Positions 1 to 6,308 are shown, numbered from the stretch's first letter. The stretch is 8,274 nt of DNA from Patescibacteria group bacterium (GCA_018830605.1 JAHJRZ010000047.1:1-8274), one strand, 5' to 3'. Numbers and translations: made by a program. The notes: generated from the letters alone by a model not told the origin.

Positions 1-654
1 GAAGTGGGGAAAGAAATATATCGTGTATTAAAAGAAGGCGGTATAGCTGCAATGGTTATCCAAGACCAAACGAAGAATTTTGCAAAGACTCTCACCTCGT
101 TCCGAACAATAGTAGATTGGTGTGATAACATCGGATTTAAACTATTCGAAACAGTTATTTATAGAAAACATGGCACTGAGGGAGCATGGTGGAAATATCG
201 CTTTAGGGTAGACCATGAATATATGCCAATTTTTCTTAAAGGTCAAAGGCCAAGATATTTCAACAAAGAGCCACTCAAAATACCTTCAAAGCACGGAGGA
301 AAAATCATGACAGGAAGCGGTAATCGTCGAACTGACGGGACTACTACAAAAACAATCACAAGGGCAATAAATCGGATGAAATGCCGAGGCACAATATGGA
401 ACTATTTGAATGCCGGTGATAAAGATACGCTGAAAAGAAGGCATCCAGCCGTTTTCCCAGATAAAATTCCTTTTGATTTTATCCAATGTTTTTGTCCACC
501 CAATGGCGTAGTCATCGATCCCTTTATCGGTTGTGGTTCAACTGCTGTCGCAGCAAAACAATTAAGACGAAATTTTATAGGTATCGATATTTCAAAAGAA
601 TACTGTAACTTGGCTAGGCAACGGCTGAAAGAAACTCCTACACCTTTTTTATAA
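1..654 (+). CDS. DNA methyltransferase, beta class (N4-cytosine or N6-adenine), 5'-truncated by the window edge
   Basis: This is the C-terminal 217 residues of an AdoMet-dependent amino-methyltransferase of DNA. What is visible: a RVLKEGG element near the start (usual after the catalytic loop), a WWKYRFRVDHEYMPIF stretch, a basic variable stretch (about residues 90-140, probably target recognition), then HPAVFPDKIP followed by the AdoMet-binding motif DPFIGCGSTAVAA and FIGIDISKEY. An AdoMet motif near the C-terminus is the beta-class order. The catalytic motif IV (D/S-PP-Y/W) must lie upstream, so the methylated base cannot be told. The GTG at position 4 is not the real start, because the frame is open to base 1 and the fold is incomplete. 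The gene ends in TAA directly against the stop of the convergent operon. By family and context it would protect host DNA from the neighbouring putative effector; it could also be a solitary methylase. The family call is secure, its role in a system is inferred. Confidence 0.9.
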   Translation, partial: EVGKEIYRVLKEGGIAAMVIQDQTKNFAKTLTSFRTIVDWCDNIGFKLFETVIYRKHGTEGAWWKYRFRVDHEYMPIFLKGQRPRYFNKEPLKIPSKHGGKIMTGSGNRRTDGTTTKTITRAINRMKCRGTIWNYLNAGDKDTLKRRHPAVFPDKIPFDFIQCFCPPNGVVIDPFIGCGSTAVAAKQLRRNFIGIDISKEYCNLARQRLKETPTPFL

Positions 655-1674
655 TCAGACTAATTTATCAGGATACTCTAAAGTATATTCAATATTCTGA
701 CCACTTATCATAGCCCAAGTAAGTGGCTTTTTTGAAATTAAATCAGTATAGGTAGCATTATTTAGACGTATCTTGCTTCCGGAAAAATCTTTCTTTGTAA
801 ATTTTAACAATTTATATTCTTCCCATGACCATATTTTTTCATTGTACGTCCATCCTGTTAAATCGGAAAGCAATTTTAAAAATTTTTTGATTCTGTCTTG
901 TGCATCAAGATTAAGATCATAATATTGTCCTTGCTTGATTAAATTAGCGGGCGATCCGGAAGTTTCTGAGATTCTCAATCGATCACCTCTTTCTTTAAAA
1001 ATACTTATTTCATCTCTTTTTCTAAAAAAATCATCCATTGCCTTCATTAAAGTAAAAACGCTATATTTTTCATTTTCAAATATTGGTTTCAAAGGATTAC
1101 TTTTTTCATTGGCAAGCAAATATCTCAGCCAATTTAATACATTTTCAGGATATTTAAACAAAACATTAAAAGTGCCATCAACAAATAAAAGAGGACAAAT
1201 TGCACTCTCGGGAATATTAATTTTGATTTTTGACCCGATTATACCGATTAATAAATGTATCGTCGCGAGAGGATATTTTAATCGAAAATGTTTATACCCA
1301 TCATAATTTCTTAAATTATTTGGCTGTATGCAGTTTTGGAATTCTTCCCAATTTTCTGGTAATCGATTTAAATTAAATAAAACCATATGGTGACCGATAC
1401 TACGAATATTTTTTCGAAATACTTCCATGTCCAAAAAGATACAATCTTTTACATTCGTATCTTTATCAATAACTAAAATTTTGCCGTCGTAAAAACCCTT
1501 TATATTCCAATTTAAATAATAAGAGACAAACAATCCGCAGAGTAGTCCGTCACTGTCAGGACTAAGAATACAATCTTGATTCTTTTTGACAATCCATGGA
1601 TAATCACGAATTAATTTTTTGTAATCAATTTTTTCTTCTTTATCTTTTAACAATTCTTGAATTCTTGACGACAT
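655..1674 (-). CDS. Divergent DHH-superfamily (RecJ/NrnA-like) phosphoesterase-like protein in the restriction-gene position
   Basis: I recognise no named family by overall sequence. Several spaced motifs resemble the DHH catalytic domain: SPDSDGLLCGLF at residues 38-49 (motif I, D.DG), FLDME at 80-84 (motif II Asp), SIGHHMVL at 92-99 (motif III, normally DHH), then CIQPNN at 115-120 and KYPLATIHLLIGI at 133-145, which echo the INPN and helix after the DHH in RecJ. VDGTFNVLFKYPEN at 165-178 resembles the region around motif IV. The DHH aspartate is Gly94 and the motif IV aspartate is uncertain (Asp166, or Asn170 in its place). Residues 180-339 show no DHHA1 domain I can recognise. There is no signal peptide or membrane segment. 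It starts 4 bp after the XRE gene stop with no Shine-Dalgarno, so it is probably co-transcribed, and it ends in TGA abutting the methyltransferase stop. Spot GC counts are about 28-30%, against about 50% in conserved parts of valS and tsaD. A role as the nuclease of a restriction or defence unit is an inference; a nucleotide phosphodiesterase or an inactive DHH fold are alternatives. Confidence 0.55.
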   Translation of the reverse strand: MSSRIQELLKDKEEKIDYKKLIRDYPWIVKKNQDCILSPDSDGLLCGLFVSYYLNWNIKGFYDGKILVIDKDTNVKDCIFLDMEVFRKNIRSIGHHMVLFNLNRLPENWEEFQNCIQPNNLRNYDGYKHFRLKYPLATIHLLIGIIGSKIKINIPESAICPLLFVDGTFNVLFKYPENVLNWLRYLLANEKSNPLKPIFENEKYSVFTLMKAMDDFFRKRDEISIFKERGDRLRISETSGSPANLIKQGQYYDLNLDAQDRIKKFLKLLSDLTGWTYNEKIWSWEEYKLLKFTKKDFSGSKIRLNNATYTDLISKKPLTWAMISGQNIEYTLEYPDKLV

Positions 1675-1678
1675 AATT

Positions 1679-1897
1679 TTATATAAAATGATCTATTTTC
1701 TTTTTATAAATTTCGGCAAATTTTTCTAGTTCAATCACATCAATAATTCTTTGCCCTGATTCAATTTTTGAAACATAAGACTGGCTTCGGCCAAGTTTTT
1801 TCGCTACTTCTTTCTGTGTTAGACCGGATTTTTTGCGCGCCTGAATTAACCTCTTGATAATCCGTTTATGCTTTTTTGTATAAATCACGCTTTTCAT
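1679..1897 (-). CDS. XRE-family HTH regulator, controller (C-protein)-like
   Basis: This is a 72-residue DNA-binding protein made of one helix-turn-helix domain with a short basic N-terminal extension. The HTH spans about residues 26-50: GLTQKEVAKKLG forms the first helix and turn, and SQSYVSKIESGQR is the recognition helix in the usual Cro/C1 pattern. The size matches controller proteins of type II restriction systems, and also small antitoxin-like XRE repressors. It is first in a leftward operon with the DHH-like gene (4 bp gap), while the methyltransferase is convergent. A controller-effector operon facing the methylase is one of the known layouts of C-protein-regulated systems. Two abutting palindromic boxes lie 14-43 bp upstream over a good promoter, so autoregulation is likely. 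The predicted transcript start falls on the ATG, and there is no Shine-Dalgarno, as in many leaderless C genes. The HTH call is firm; the controller role is inferred. Confidence 0.88.
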   Translation of the reverse strand: MKSVIYTKKHKRIIKRLIQARKKSGLTQKEVAKKLGRSQSYVSKIESGQRIIDVIELEKFAEIYKKKIDHFI

Positions 1898-1903
1898 AAC
1901 TTG

Positions 1904-1932
1904 ATAATATATTCCATTTTGGAATATGCCAA
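1904..1932 (-). promoter_or_regulatory. Sigma70-like promoter of the XRE / DHH-like operon, predicted leaderless
   Basis: Read on the minus strand, TTGGCA (1932-1927, one mismatch to TTGACA) is followed by a 17-base spacer and TATTAT (1909-1904, one mismatch to TATAAT). The expected start site 6-7 bases further on is at or next to position 1897, which is the A of the regulator's ATG. No ribosome binding site precedes that ATG. The -35 and most of the spacer lie inside the operator palindrome. Confidence 0.65.
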
Positions 1933-1940
1933 AATGGAAT
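1911..1940. promoter_or_regulatory. Tandem palindromic operator (two 15-bp boxes)
   Basis: The outer arms ATTCCATTTTGG (1911-1922) and CCAAAATGGAAT (1929-1940) are perfect 12-bp inverted repeats around AATATG. The element also resolves into two abutting 15-bp boxes: ATTCCATTTTGGAAT (1911-1925) with perfect 5-bp arms, and ATGCCAAAATGGAAT (1926-1940), which is the reverse complement of the first with one mismatch. Two adjacent dimer sites over the -35 and spacer are what an autoregulating XRE protein would need. The distal box covers the -35, so it probably mediates repression. No T-tract follows on either strand, so it is not a terminator. Confidence 0.7.
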
Positions 1941-1943
1941 ACT

Positions 1944-1967
1944 AAAAAGGGGTTGGGTGCCCTTCTT
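1944..1967 (-). terminator. Weak Rho-independent terminator after valS (possible)
   Basis: On the minus strand, 13 bases after the valS TAG, AAGAAGGG can pair with CCCTTTTT across an 8-base loop (one G-T wobble). The closing strand supplies the T-run. The stem is short and the T-run is inside it, so termination may be partial and transcripts may read into the operator and XRE operon. Confidence 0.35.
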
Positions 1968-1979
1968 TTAATTTATATA

Positions 1980-4091
1980 CTATTTTGGCCAAGGGGTGAT
2001 GATGAGAGGATTGGCTTTTATTTTTAGCGCTTTATTAAGCTCGCCCCATAAATGTTCGCTGACAAACGGCATAAAGGGGTGGGCGAGCTTAAGAGAATCG
2101 GCCATGACGACGATTAAAAACTTTAATACTTTCTTTTTTTCCTGTTCGCTTCCTTGATAAAGATTGTCTTTATTCTGCTCCAGACATTTGTCGCAAAATT
2201 GATGCCAGAAAAATTCATAAATTGAATCTGCCGCCAGATTGAAGCGAAAATCAAGAATATGCTTTTCTATTTCGCTCTTTGTTTTTTTTAATAATTCGAC
2301 TGTTTTTTTATTGGCTTCAATCTTTAATAGCTTTTTGTCAGACAGAATATCATTATCAATTTCAAAACCATCAATCTTATTTTTTTCGATATTCATCAAA
2401 ATAAAACGGGTGGCGTTGAGCATCTTGTTAGAAAAATTACGGCCGGCGACGATTGACGACTCGGAGTATCTTATCTCTTGATTATGGCCGGCTTTGGCAA
2501 TCAAGCCAAAACGGGTGGCGTCGGCGCCGTATTTTTTAATCAAATCAAGGGGGTCAACGCCCGTACCCAAGGACTTGCTCATCCTTCTTCCTTCAGCATT
2601 AAGGATAGTGGGATGGATATAGACGACTTTAAAAGGTATCTCATCCATAAAAAACAAACCTGAAAAGATCATCCTGGCTACCCAAAGAAAAATATTATCT
2701 TTCGCGGTCGTGAGAACCGAGGTTGGATAAAAAGTTTGGAGATCTTTCGTTTCTTTGGGCCAGCCGAGCGAGGCAAAGGGCCACAAGGCAGATGAGAACC
2801 AAGTATCTAAAACATCTTCTTCACCTTTGATCGGGATTTTATGCCCCCACCAGATTTGTCTTGAAATACACCAATCGCGGATACTCTTCATCCAGCGCAG
2901 ATATACTTTTTTATAGCGCTCTGGCACAAATTCTATTTTGTCTTCTTCCACAACTTTAATTGCCGGCTCCGCCAACTTTTTCATTGAAAGAAACCACTGC
3001 TTTGAAATCAAAGGTTCGATCATCTGACCACAGCGGTAACAATAAGGCACTTTATGAGTTAGACCTTCAGTCTTAACTAAAATTTTTTCTTGTTTGAGAT
3101 CTTTGACAACCCCTTCTCTCGCCTTAAATCTATCCAAACCGCGATATTTTAAAGGGATCGGACCGGTCATCTCTGCTTCTTCATCAATCACTTTGATTTT
3201 TTTTAAATGATGGCGCTCGCCAATCTCAAAATCGACTGCGTCATGGGCTGGCGTCACCTTTAAAATTCCGGTGCCAAATTTTGGATCAATCGCTTCATCA
3301 GCGATAACCCTGACCTTTCTTTTGACAAGAGGGACAAAGATCTTTCGGCCAATATATTTCTTATATTTTTTATCATCAGGATTGACCGCGACCGCTGAAT
3401 CCCCCAAAAGCGTCTCCGGCCTGGTAGTGGCAAGGGTCAGATACTCAAATTTTTGATCTTCTTTTTTCTTTAACAACCTGTATTTTAGATAATATAATCT
3501 TCCTTTTTCTTCCCGGTGTTCAACCTCAATATCAGAAAGAGCAGTCTTACAGCGCGGACACCAATTAACAAGGCGCTGGCCCCTTTTGATGTAGCCTTTT
3601 TTTTTATAAAGAATAAAAGCTTTTTTAACGGCCCTGGCATAACCCTCGTCAAGGGTGTAACGAATCCTTGACCAATCGCAGGAAGCGCCGATTTTTTTAA
3701 ATTGATTGATTATCCGTGCCGAATATTTCTTTTCCCATGTTTGCAAAAGCTTTAAAAGTTCAGCCCTGCCAATATCTTGTCTTGTCTTGCCGGACTTTGA
3801 AAGCTCTTTTTCTACCATATTTTGCGTGGCAATGCCGGCGTGGTCAAGCCCGGGAATCCACAAAGTACGATGCCCTTTCATTCGGTGATAACGGATTAGA
3901 ACATCCTGAATAGTGGCATTTAAAGCATGGCCTAAATGCAGGGAGCCAGTGATATTGGGCGGAGGCATAGCGATGGTGAAAGTTTTCTTAAGCGCCTTTG
4001 GCGCAAAATAACCCTCCTCTTCCCAAGATTTATAAATTTTGGGTTCAATGGTTTGAGGATTGTAGTGCTTTTTAAATTTATCTTTTTTCAT
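1980..4091 (-). CDS. valS: Valyl-tRNA synthetase, compact form
   Basis: Cytoplasmic class I synthetase that charges tRNA-Val with valine and hydrolyses mischarged Thr-tRNA. The catalytic signature HLGH is at residues 52-55 in PPPNITGSLHLGHALNA. The CP1 editing domain is marked by ATTRPETLLGDSAVAV (221-236) and TPAHDAVDFEIGERH (280-294). Two Cys-X2-Cys sites are at 178-181 and 351-354. WCISRQIWWGHKIP (407-420) and VLDTWFSSALWPF (427-439) follow, then the KMSKS loop as RMSKS (503-507), and the helical anticodon-binding domain to about 690. The usual length is about 850-950 residues. This one lacks the C-terminal coiled-coil arm, and its link between GHKIP and DVLDTWF is only about 6 residues, where homologs have roughly 35-40, sometimes a zinc ribbon. 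All core motifs are intact, so it looks functional and streamlined, not broken. The ATG at 4091 follows tsaD by 36 bp on the same strand, so the two are probably co-transcribed. No good Shine-Dalgarno serves this ATG. Confidence 0.97.
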   Translation of the reverse strand: MKKDKFKKHYNPQTIEPKIYKSWEEEGYFAPKALKKTFTIAMPPPNITGSLHLGHALNATIQDVLIRYHRMKGHRTLWIPGLDHAGIATQNMVEKELSKSGKTRQDIGRAELLKLLQTWEKKYSARIINQFKKIGASCDWSRIRYTLDEGYARAVKKAFILYKKKGYIKRGQRLVNWCPRCKTALSDIEVEHREEKGRLYYLKYRLLKKKEDQKFEYLTLATTRPETLLGDSAVAVNPDDKKYKKYIGRKIFVPLVKRKVRVIADEAIDPKFGTGILKVTPAHDAVDFEIGERHHLKKIKVIDEEAEMTGPIPLKYRGLDRFKAREGVVKDLKQEKILVKTEGLTHKVPYCYRCGQMIEPLISKQWFLSMKKLAEPAIKVVEEDKIEFVPERYKKVYLRWMKSIRDWCISRQIWWGHKIPIKGEEDVLDTWFSSALWPFASLGWPKETKDLQTFYPTSVLTTAKDNIFLWVARMIFSGLFFMDEIPFKVVYIHPTILNAEGRRMSKSLGTGVDPLDLIKKYGADATRFGLIAKAGHNQEIRYSESSIVAGRNFSNKMLNATRFILMNIEKNKIDGFEIDNDILSDKKLLKIEANKKTVELLKKTKSEIEKHILDFRFNLAADSIYEFFWHQFCDKCLEQNKDNLYQGSEQEKKKVLKFLIVVMADSLKLAHPFMPFVSEHLWGELNKALKIKANPLIITPWPK

Positions 4092-4113
4092 AGCAATGTC
4101 TAAATATTATCAT
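4078..4113 (-). other. Possible 11-codon leader ORF overlapping the valS start
   Basis: On the minus strand, between tsaD and valS, GGAG sits 6 bases before an ATG at 4113. This opens an 11-codon frame (MIIFRHCYEKR) that stops at 4078, 14 bases inside valS in another frame. It has the best Shine-Dalgarno near valS, whose own ATG has none, so translational coupling by restart is possible. It has no valine codons, so it is not an attenuator of the classical kind. It may be chance. Confidence 0.2.
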
Positions 4114-4127
4114 ATCTATCTCCAAGA

Positions 4128-5204
4128 TTAAAGCTTGGGGTTAAGGTCTATTTTTATCTCGCGCCAATTTTTTAAATTTTTCTTGTCCGCTAAATATTTA
4201 TAATAAGCGCATAAGCCGATCATCGCGGCATTGTCAGTGCAGAGCGAGAGAGCAGGAAACAGGAAACAGGAAACAGGAAGCTCTTTCTTGACAGCCGATC
4301 TTAATTGTCGGCGCAATAATTTATTAGCGGCCACGCCGCCGCCGAGTAGAATTGATTTGGCATTGTATTTTCTTGCCGCTTTAATTGTTTTATTGACTAA
4401 AACATCCACGACTGCTTGTTGAAATTCAGCCGCCACAGCAGTAATTGTGTAATTGGGTAACTGTGTAACTTTGTAATGCTTTTTTAAATCTTGCACAGTA
4501 TACAACACCGCAGTTTTTAAGCCGGAAAAAGAAAAGTCAAAATTATTTGTCTTAATCATCGGCCGCGGCAGGGAGAGCTGGCAGCCGGCAGCTGTTTGCT
4601 GACAGCTTTCTGCCGCCGCAGAAATGGCCGGTCCTCCGGGATAACCGAGATCCAATATCCTTGCCACTTTATCAAAGGCCTCGCCAGCCGCATCATCTAA
4701 GGTTGATCCTAATAATTTATAATTTCCGTGCCCGCGCATTAAGATTAAAGAGGTATGACCACCAGAGACGACGAGCGCAACCGCGGGAAAGGTCGGTAGC
4801 TTGTAGCTGGTAGCTGGTAGCTTGCCAATGAAATTAGCATAAATATGACCCTCAATATGATTAACAGGTACTATCGACTTGTCCCAAATAAAACCAAGCG
4901 TCTTGGCCGTATCCACGCCAACCAAAAGCGAACCGATCAGCCCCGGGCCAACCGTCACCGCGATCAAATCAATTTGCAAGGGACGGACCCTTGCAGCTTG
5001 AAGCGCTTGCTTAATAACTAAAATAATCTTCTCAATGTGAGCGCGCGAAGCCACTTCCGGCACTATGCCCTTGGTTTTTTTATGAAGATTGAGCTGGGAA
5101 TAAATAATATTTGATTTGATTTTAGCTCCAATTAAGACGGCGGCTGCGGTCTCGTCGCAACTCGTCTCAATGGCTAAAATTTTTGGCTCATTATTTTTTT
5201 CCAT
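4128..5204 (-). CDS. tsaD: tRNA N6-adenosine threonylcarbamoyltransferase TsaD
   Basis: Transfers the threonylcarbamoyl group from threonylcarbamoyl-adenylate to A37 of ANN-decoding tRNAs (t6A), normally with TsaB and TsaE in the cytoplasm. ASKHA-fold motifs run in order: AIETSCDETAAAV (11-23), GIVPEVASRAH (46-56), the iron-binding HIEGH (116-120), VVSGGHTSL (145-153), DDAAGEAFDKVARIL (170-184), FSFSGLKTAVL (224-234), LLGGGVAANKLLR (287-299) and CTDNAAMIG (322-330) with metal ligand Asp324. All catalytic positions are present. At 358 residues it is about 20 longer than E. coli TsaD. The extra length falls in four loops, each encoded by a 7- or 8-bp tandem repeat (listed separately). It is divergent from the FemAB-like gene across a 69-bp spacer in which I see no convincing promoter, and lies 36 bp upstream of valS on the same strand. 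The ATG at 5204 gives the expected N-terminus. Confidence 0.97.
   Translation of the reverse strand: MEKNNEPKILAIETSCDETAAAVLIGAKIKSNIIYSQLNLHKKTKGIVPEVASRAHIEKIILVIKQALQAARVRPLQIDLIAVTVGPGLIGSLLVGVDTAKTLGFIWDKSIVPVNHIEGHIYANFIGKLPATSYKLPTFPAVALVVSGGHTSLILMRGHGNYKLLGSTLDDAAGEAFDKVARILDLGYPGGPAISAAAESCQQTAAGCQLSLPRPMIKTNNFDFSFSGLKTAVLYTVQDLKKHYKVTQLPNYTITAVAAEFQQAVVDVLVNKTIKAARKYNAKSILLGGGVAANKLLRRQLRSAVKKELPVSCFLFPALSLCTDNAAMIGLCAYYKYLADKKNLKNWREIKIDLNPKL
4253..4280. repeat. Intragenic heptamer tandem repeat A (4 x CAGGAAA)
   Basis: Four heptamers, CAGGAAA three times then CAGGAAG, lie end to end inside tsaD. On the coding strand they give about residues 308-318 (ELPVSCFLF), just before the CTDNAAM motif, in a loop about 2 residues longer than in E. 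coli TsaD. Confidence 0.9.
4441..4480. repeat. Intragenic octamer tandem repeat B (5 x GTAAYTGK-like)
   Basis: Five degenerate octamers in tsaD: GTAATTGT, GTAATTGG, GTAACTGT, GTAACTTT, GTAATGCT. They encode about residues 242-255 (KVTQLPNYTIT region), where the loop between FSFSGLKT and AVVD is about 7 residues longer than in E. coli TsaD. Confidence 0.8.
4576..4610. repeat. Intragenic degenerate heptamer repeat C (5 x AGCTGGC-like)
   Basis: Five degenerate heptamers in tsaD: AGCTGGC, AGCCGGC, AGCTGTT, TGCTGAC, AGCTTTC. They encode about residues 199-210 (ESCQQTAAGCQL), a loop about 4 residues longer than in E. coli TsaD, just before LPRPM. The period is clear but the units have drifted more than in tract A. 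Confidence 0.65.
4794..4821. repeat. Intragenic heptamer tandem repeat D (4 x TGGTAGC-like)
   Basis: Four heptamers in tsaD: CGGTAGC, TTGTAGC, TGGTAGC, TGGTAGC. They encode about residues 128-137 (KLPATSYKLP), between the iron-binding HIEGH and the VVSGGHT motif, where the loop is about 6 residues longer than in E. coli TsaD. Confidence 0.85.
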
Positions 5205-5273
5205 AATCTAACTTTACCTTAAAGTTCTTGGGCTTGTAAAGATTGCTGTTATTTAATAAAGTAGTAATTGTCT

Positions 5274-6308
5274 ATGAAAATAATTGAAGCTAAAGCCGGA
5301 ATCTTGCCGCTTTGGGAGGATTTTAATAAAAAATCTCGTTATTCAAGTTTTCTTCAATCGTTTGCTTGGGGCGATTTTCAAAAAACAGAAAAAATTGATA
5401 ATTTTCGCTTGGCTCTTGAAGAGACGAGGCTTAAAGGCGGGTTCGACGCTAAGGCGCATCTGGTTGGCATAGCGCAAATCTTCAAACACCCCTTGCCCTT
5501 AGGCAAATCTTATCTTTATATCCCTCATGGTCCGATTATTGATGAAAAAATTGACGAGGAAGAGGCTTTAAATCTCTGGTTTGAAAAAATCAAAGAGATC
5601 GCTAAAAACGAAAAATCAATCTTTCTCTTGGCTGAACCCAAACAGAATCTTGATCAAATCCAAATACTCAAAAAATCAAGCAAACATATCCAAGCAGAGA
5701 CAACCCTGATCTTAGACTTAAGCCGAACCAAAGCTGAAATTTTAGGCCAAATGAAGAGCAAGACCAGATATAATATTGGGCTGGCTAAAAGAAAAGGCGT
5801 CAGGATACACCTCTCAAAAAATTTAGACGACATCTCTATTTTTATTGACCTGGCTAAAGAGACGAGCAAGCGCGATGAATTTCGGCTCCATCCCTCAAGT
5901 TATTACCGCCAGATGTTCAAAAATTTATCAGACAAAGAAATGATTGAGCTCTTGCTCGCCCGTTATAAAAAGAAGTGGATCGCGGCAATTCTAATTGTTT
6001 ATTATGGAGATATGGCCACTTACCTTCACGGCGCAAGCGACTATGAACACCGCTATTTAATGGCGCCAAATCTTCTGCAATGGGTGGCTATTCGGCGGGC
6101 CAAAAAAAGAGGATGTAAAAAATATGATTTCTGGGGAGTGACTAAGAGCTCTGACCCTGACCATCATTGGGCAGGATTTAGCCGCTTTAAGTTTAGTTTT
6201 GCGCCAAACACGTCGGCGACTGAATACCCGGGACCTTATGAATACATATTCAGCCCGATTTCAACTTTAGGATATAAAACAATACAGAGAATATTGGGGA
6301 GAAGATAA
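5274..6308 (+). CDS. FemAB/FemX-like peptidoglycan bridge aminoacyltransferase
   Basis: Family members use aminoacyl-tRNA to add amino acids to the stem peptide of a peptidoglycan precursor (lipid II or UDP-MurNAc-pentapeptide) at the cytoplasmic face of the membrane. The protein has two GNAT-like halves. Family landmarks are SSFLQSFAWGDFQK (24-37), YIPHGPII (82-89), MKSKTRYNIGLAKRKGV (160-176), then in the second half YLHGASDYEHRYLMAPNLLQW (split across 250-270), RGCKKYDFWGVT (279-290) and GFSRFKFSF (301-309). At 344 residues it is close to FemX and has no evident long coiled-coil insertion. I start it at ATG 5274; an in-frame TTG two codons earlier (5268) is less likely, and neither has a clear Shine-Dalgarno. 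It is divergent from tsaD and 97 bp upstream of murE on the same strand, which fits a stem-peptide role. The amino acid added cannot be read from the sequence. Confidence 0.92.
   Translation: MKIIEAKAGILPLWEDFNKKSRYSSFLQSFAWGDFQKTEKIDNFRLALEETRLKGGFDAKAHLVGIAQIFKHPLPLGKSYLYIPHGPIIDEKIDEEEALNLWFEKIKEIAKNEKSIFLLAEPKQNLDQIQILKKSSKHIQAETTLILDLSRTKAEILGQMKSKTRYNIGLAKRKGVRIHLSKNLDDISIFIDLAKETSKRDEFRLHPSSYYRQMFKNLSDKEMIELLLARYKKKWIAAILIVYYGDMATYLHGASDYEHRYLMAPNLLQWVAIRRAKKRGCKKYDFWGVTKSSDPDHHWAGFSRFKFSFAPNTSATEYPGPYEYIFSPISTLGYKTIQRILGRR

Noticed and set aside
4..654. GTG at position 4 as the true start of the methyltransferase
   Set aside because: The frame is open to base 1 and the catalytic motif IV of the family is missing, so the gene must begin upstream of the window.
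655..657. TGA read as glycine (genetic code 25 of Gracilibacteria/Absconditabacteria)
   Set aside because: The TGA falls exactly at the junction with the opposing gene, and no in-frame TGA occurs within the other recognised genes.
935..1306. A 123-codon open frame on the plus strand inside the DHH-like gene
   Set aside because: It is antisense to a longer frame with recognisable motifs, lacks a Shine-Dalgarno, and its lysine/serine/isoleucine-rich translation looks like the complement of an AT-rich gene.
1911..1940. The 30-bp palindrome as a valS terminator
   Set aside because: No T-tract follows the stem on the valS strand, and its two-box structure and overlap with a promoter fit an operator better.
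4092..4127. A T-box or similar riboswitch in front of valS
   Set aside because: The tsaD-valS gap is only 36 bp and holds no T-box core or specifier hairpin.
4253..4821. The tsaD repeats as a CRISPR array
   Set aside because: Units are 7-8 bp, contiguous without spacers, of four different sequences, and lie in an intact conserved coding frame.
5205..5273. Divergent promoters for tsaD and the FemAB-like gene
   Set aside because: Only partial -10 and -35 look-alikes with poor spacing were found, none better than expected by chance in AT-rich DNA.
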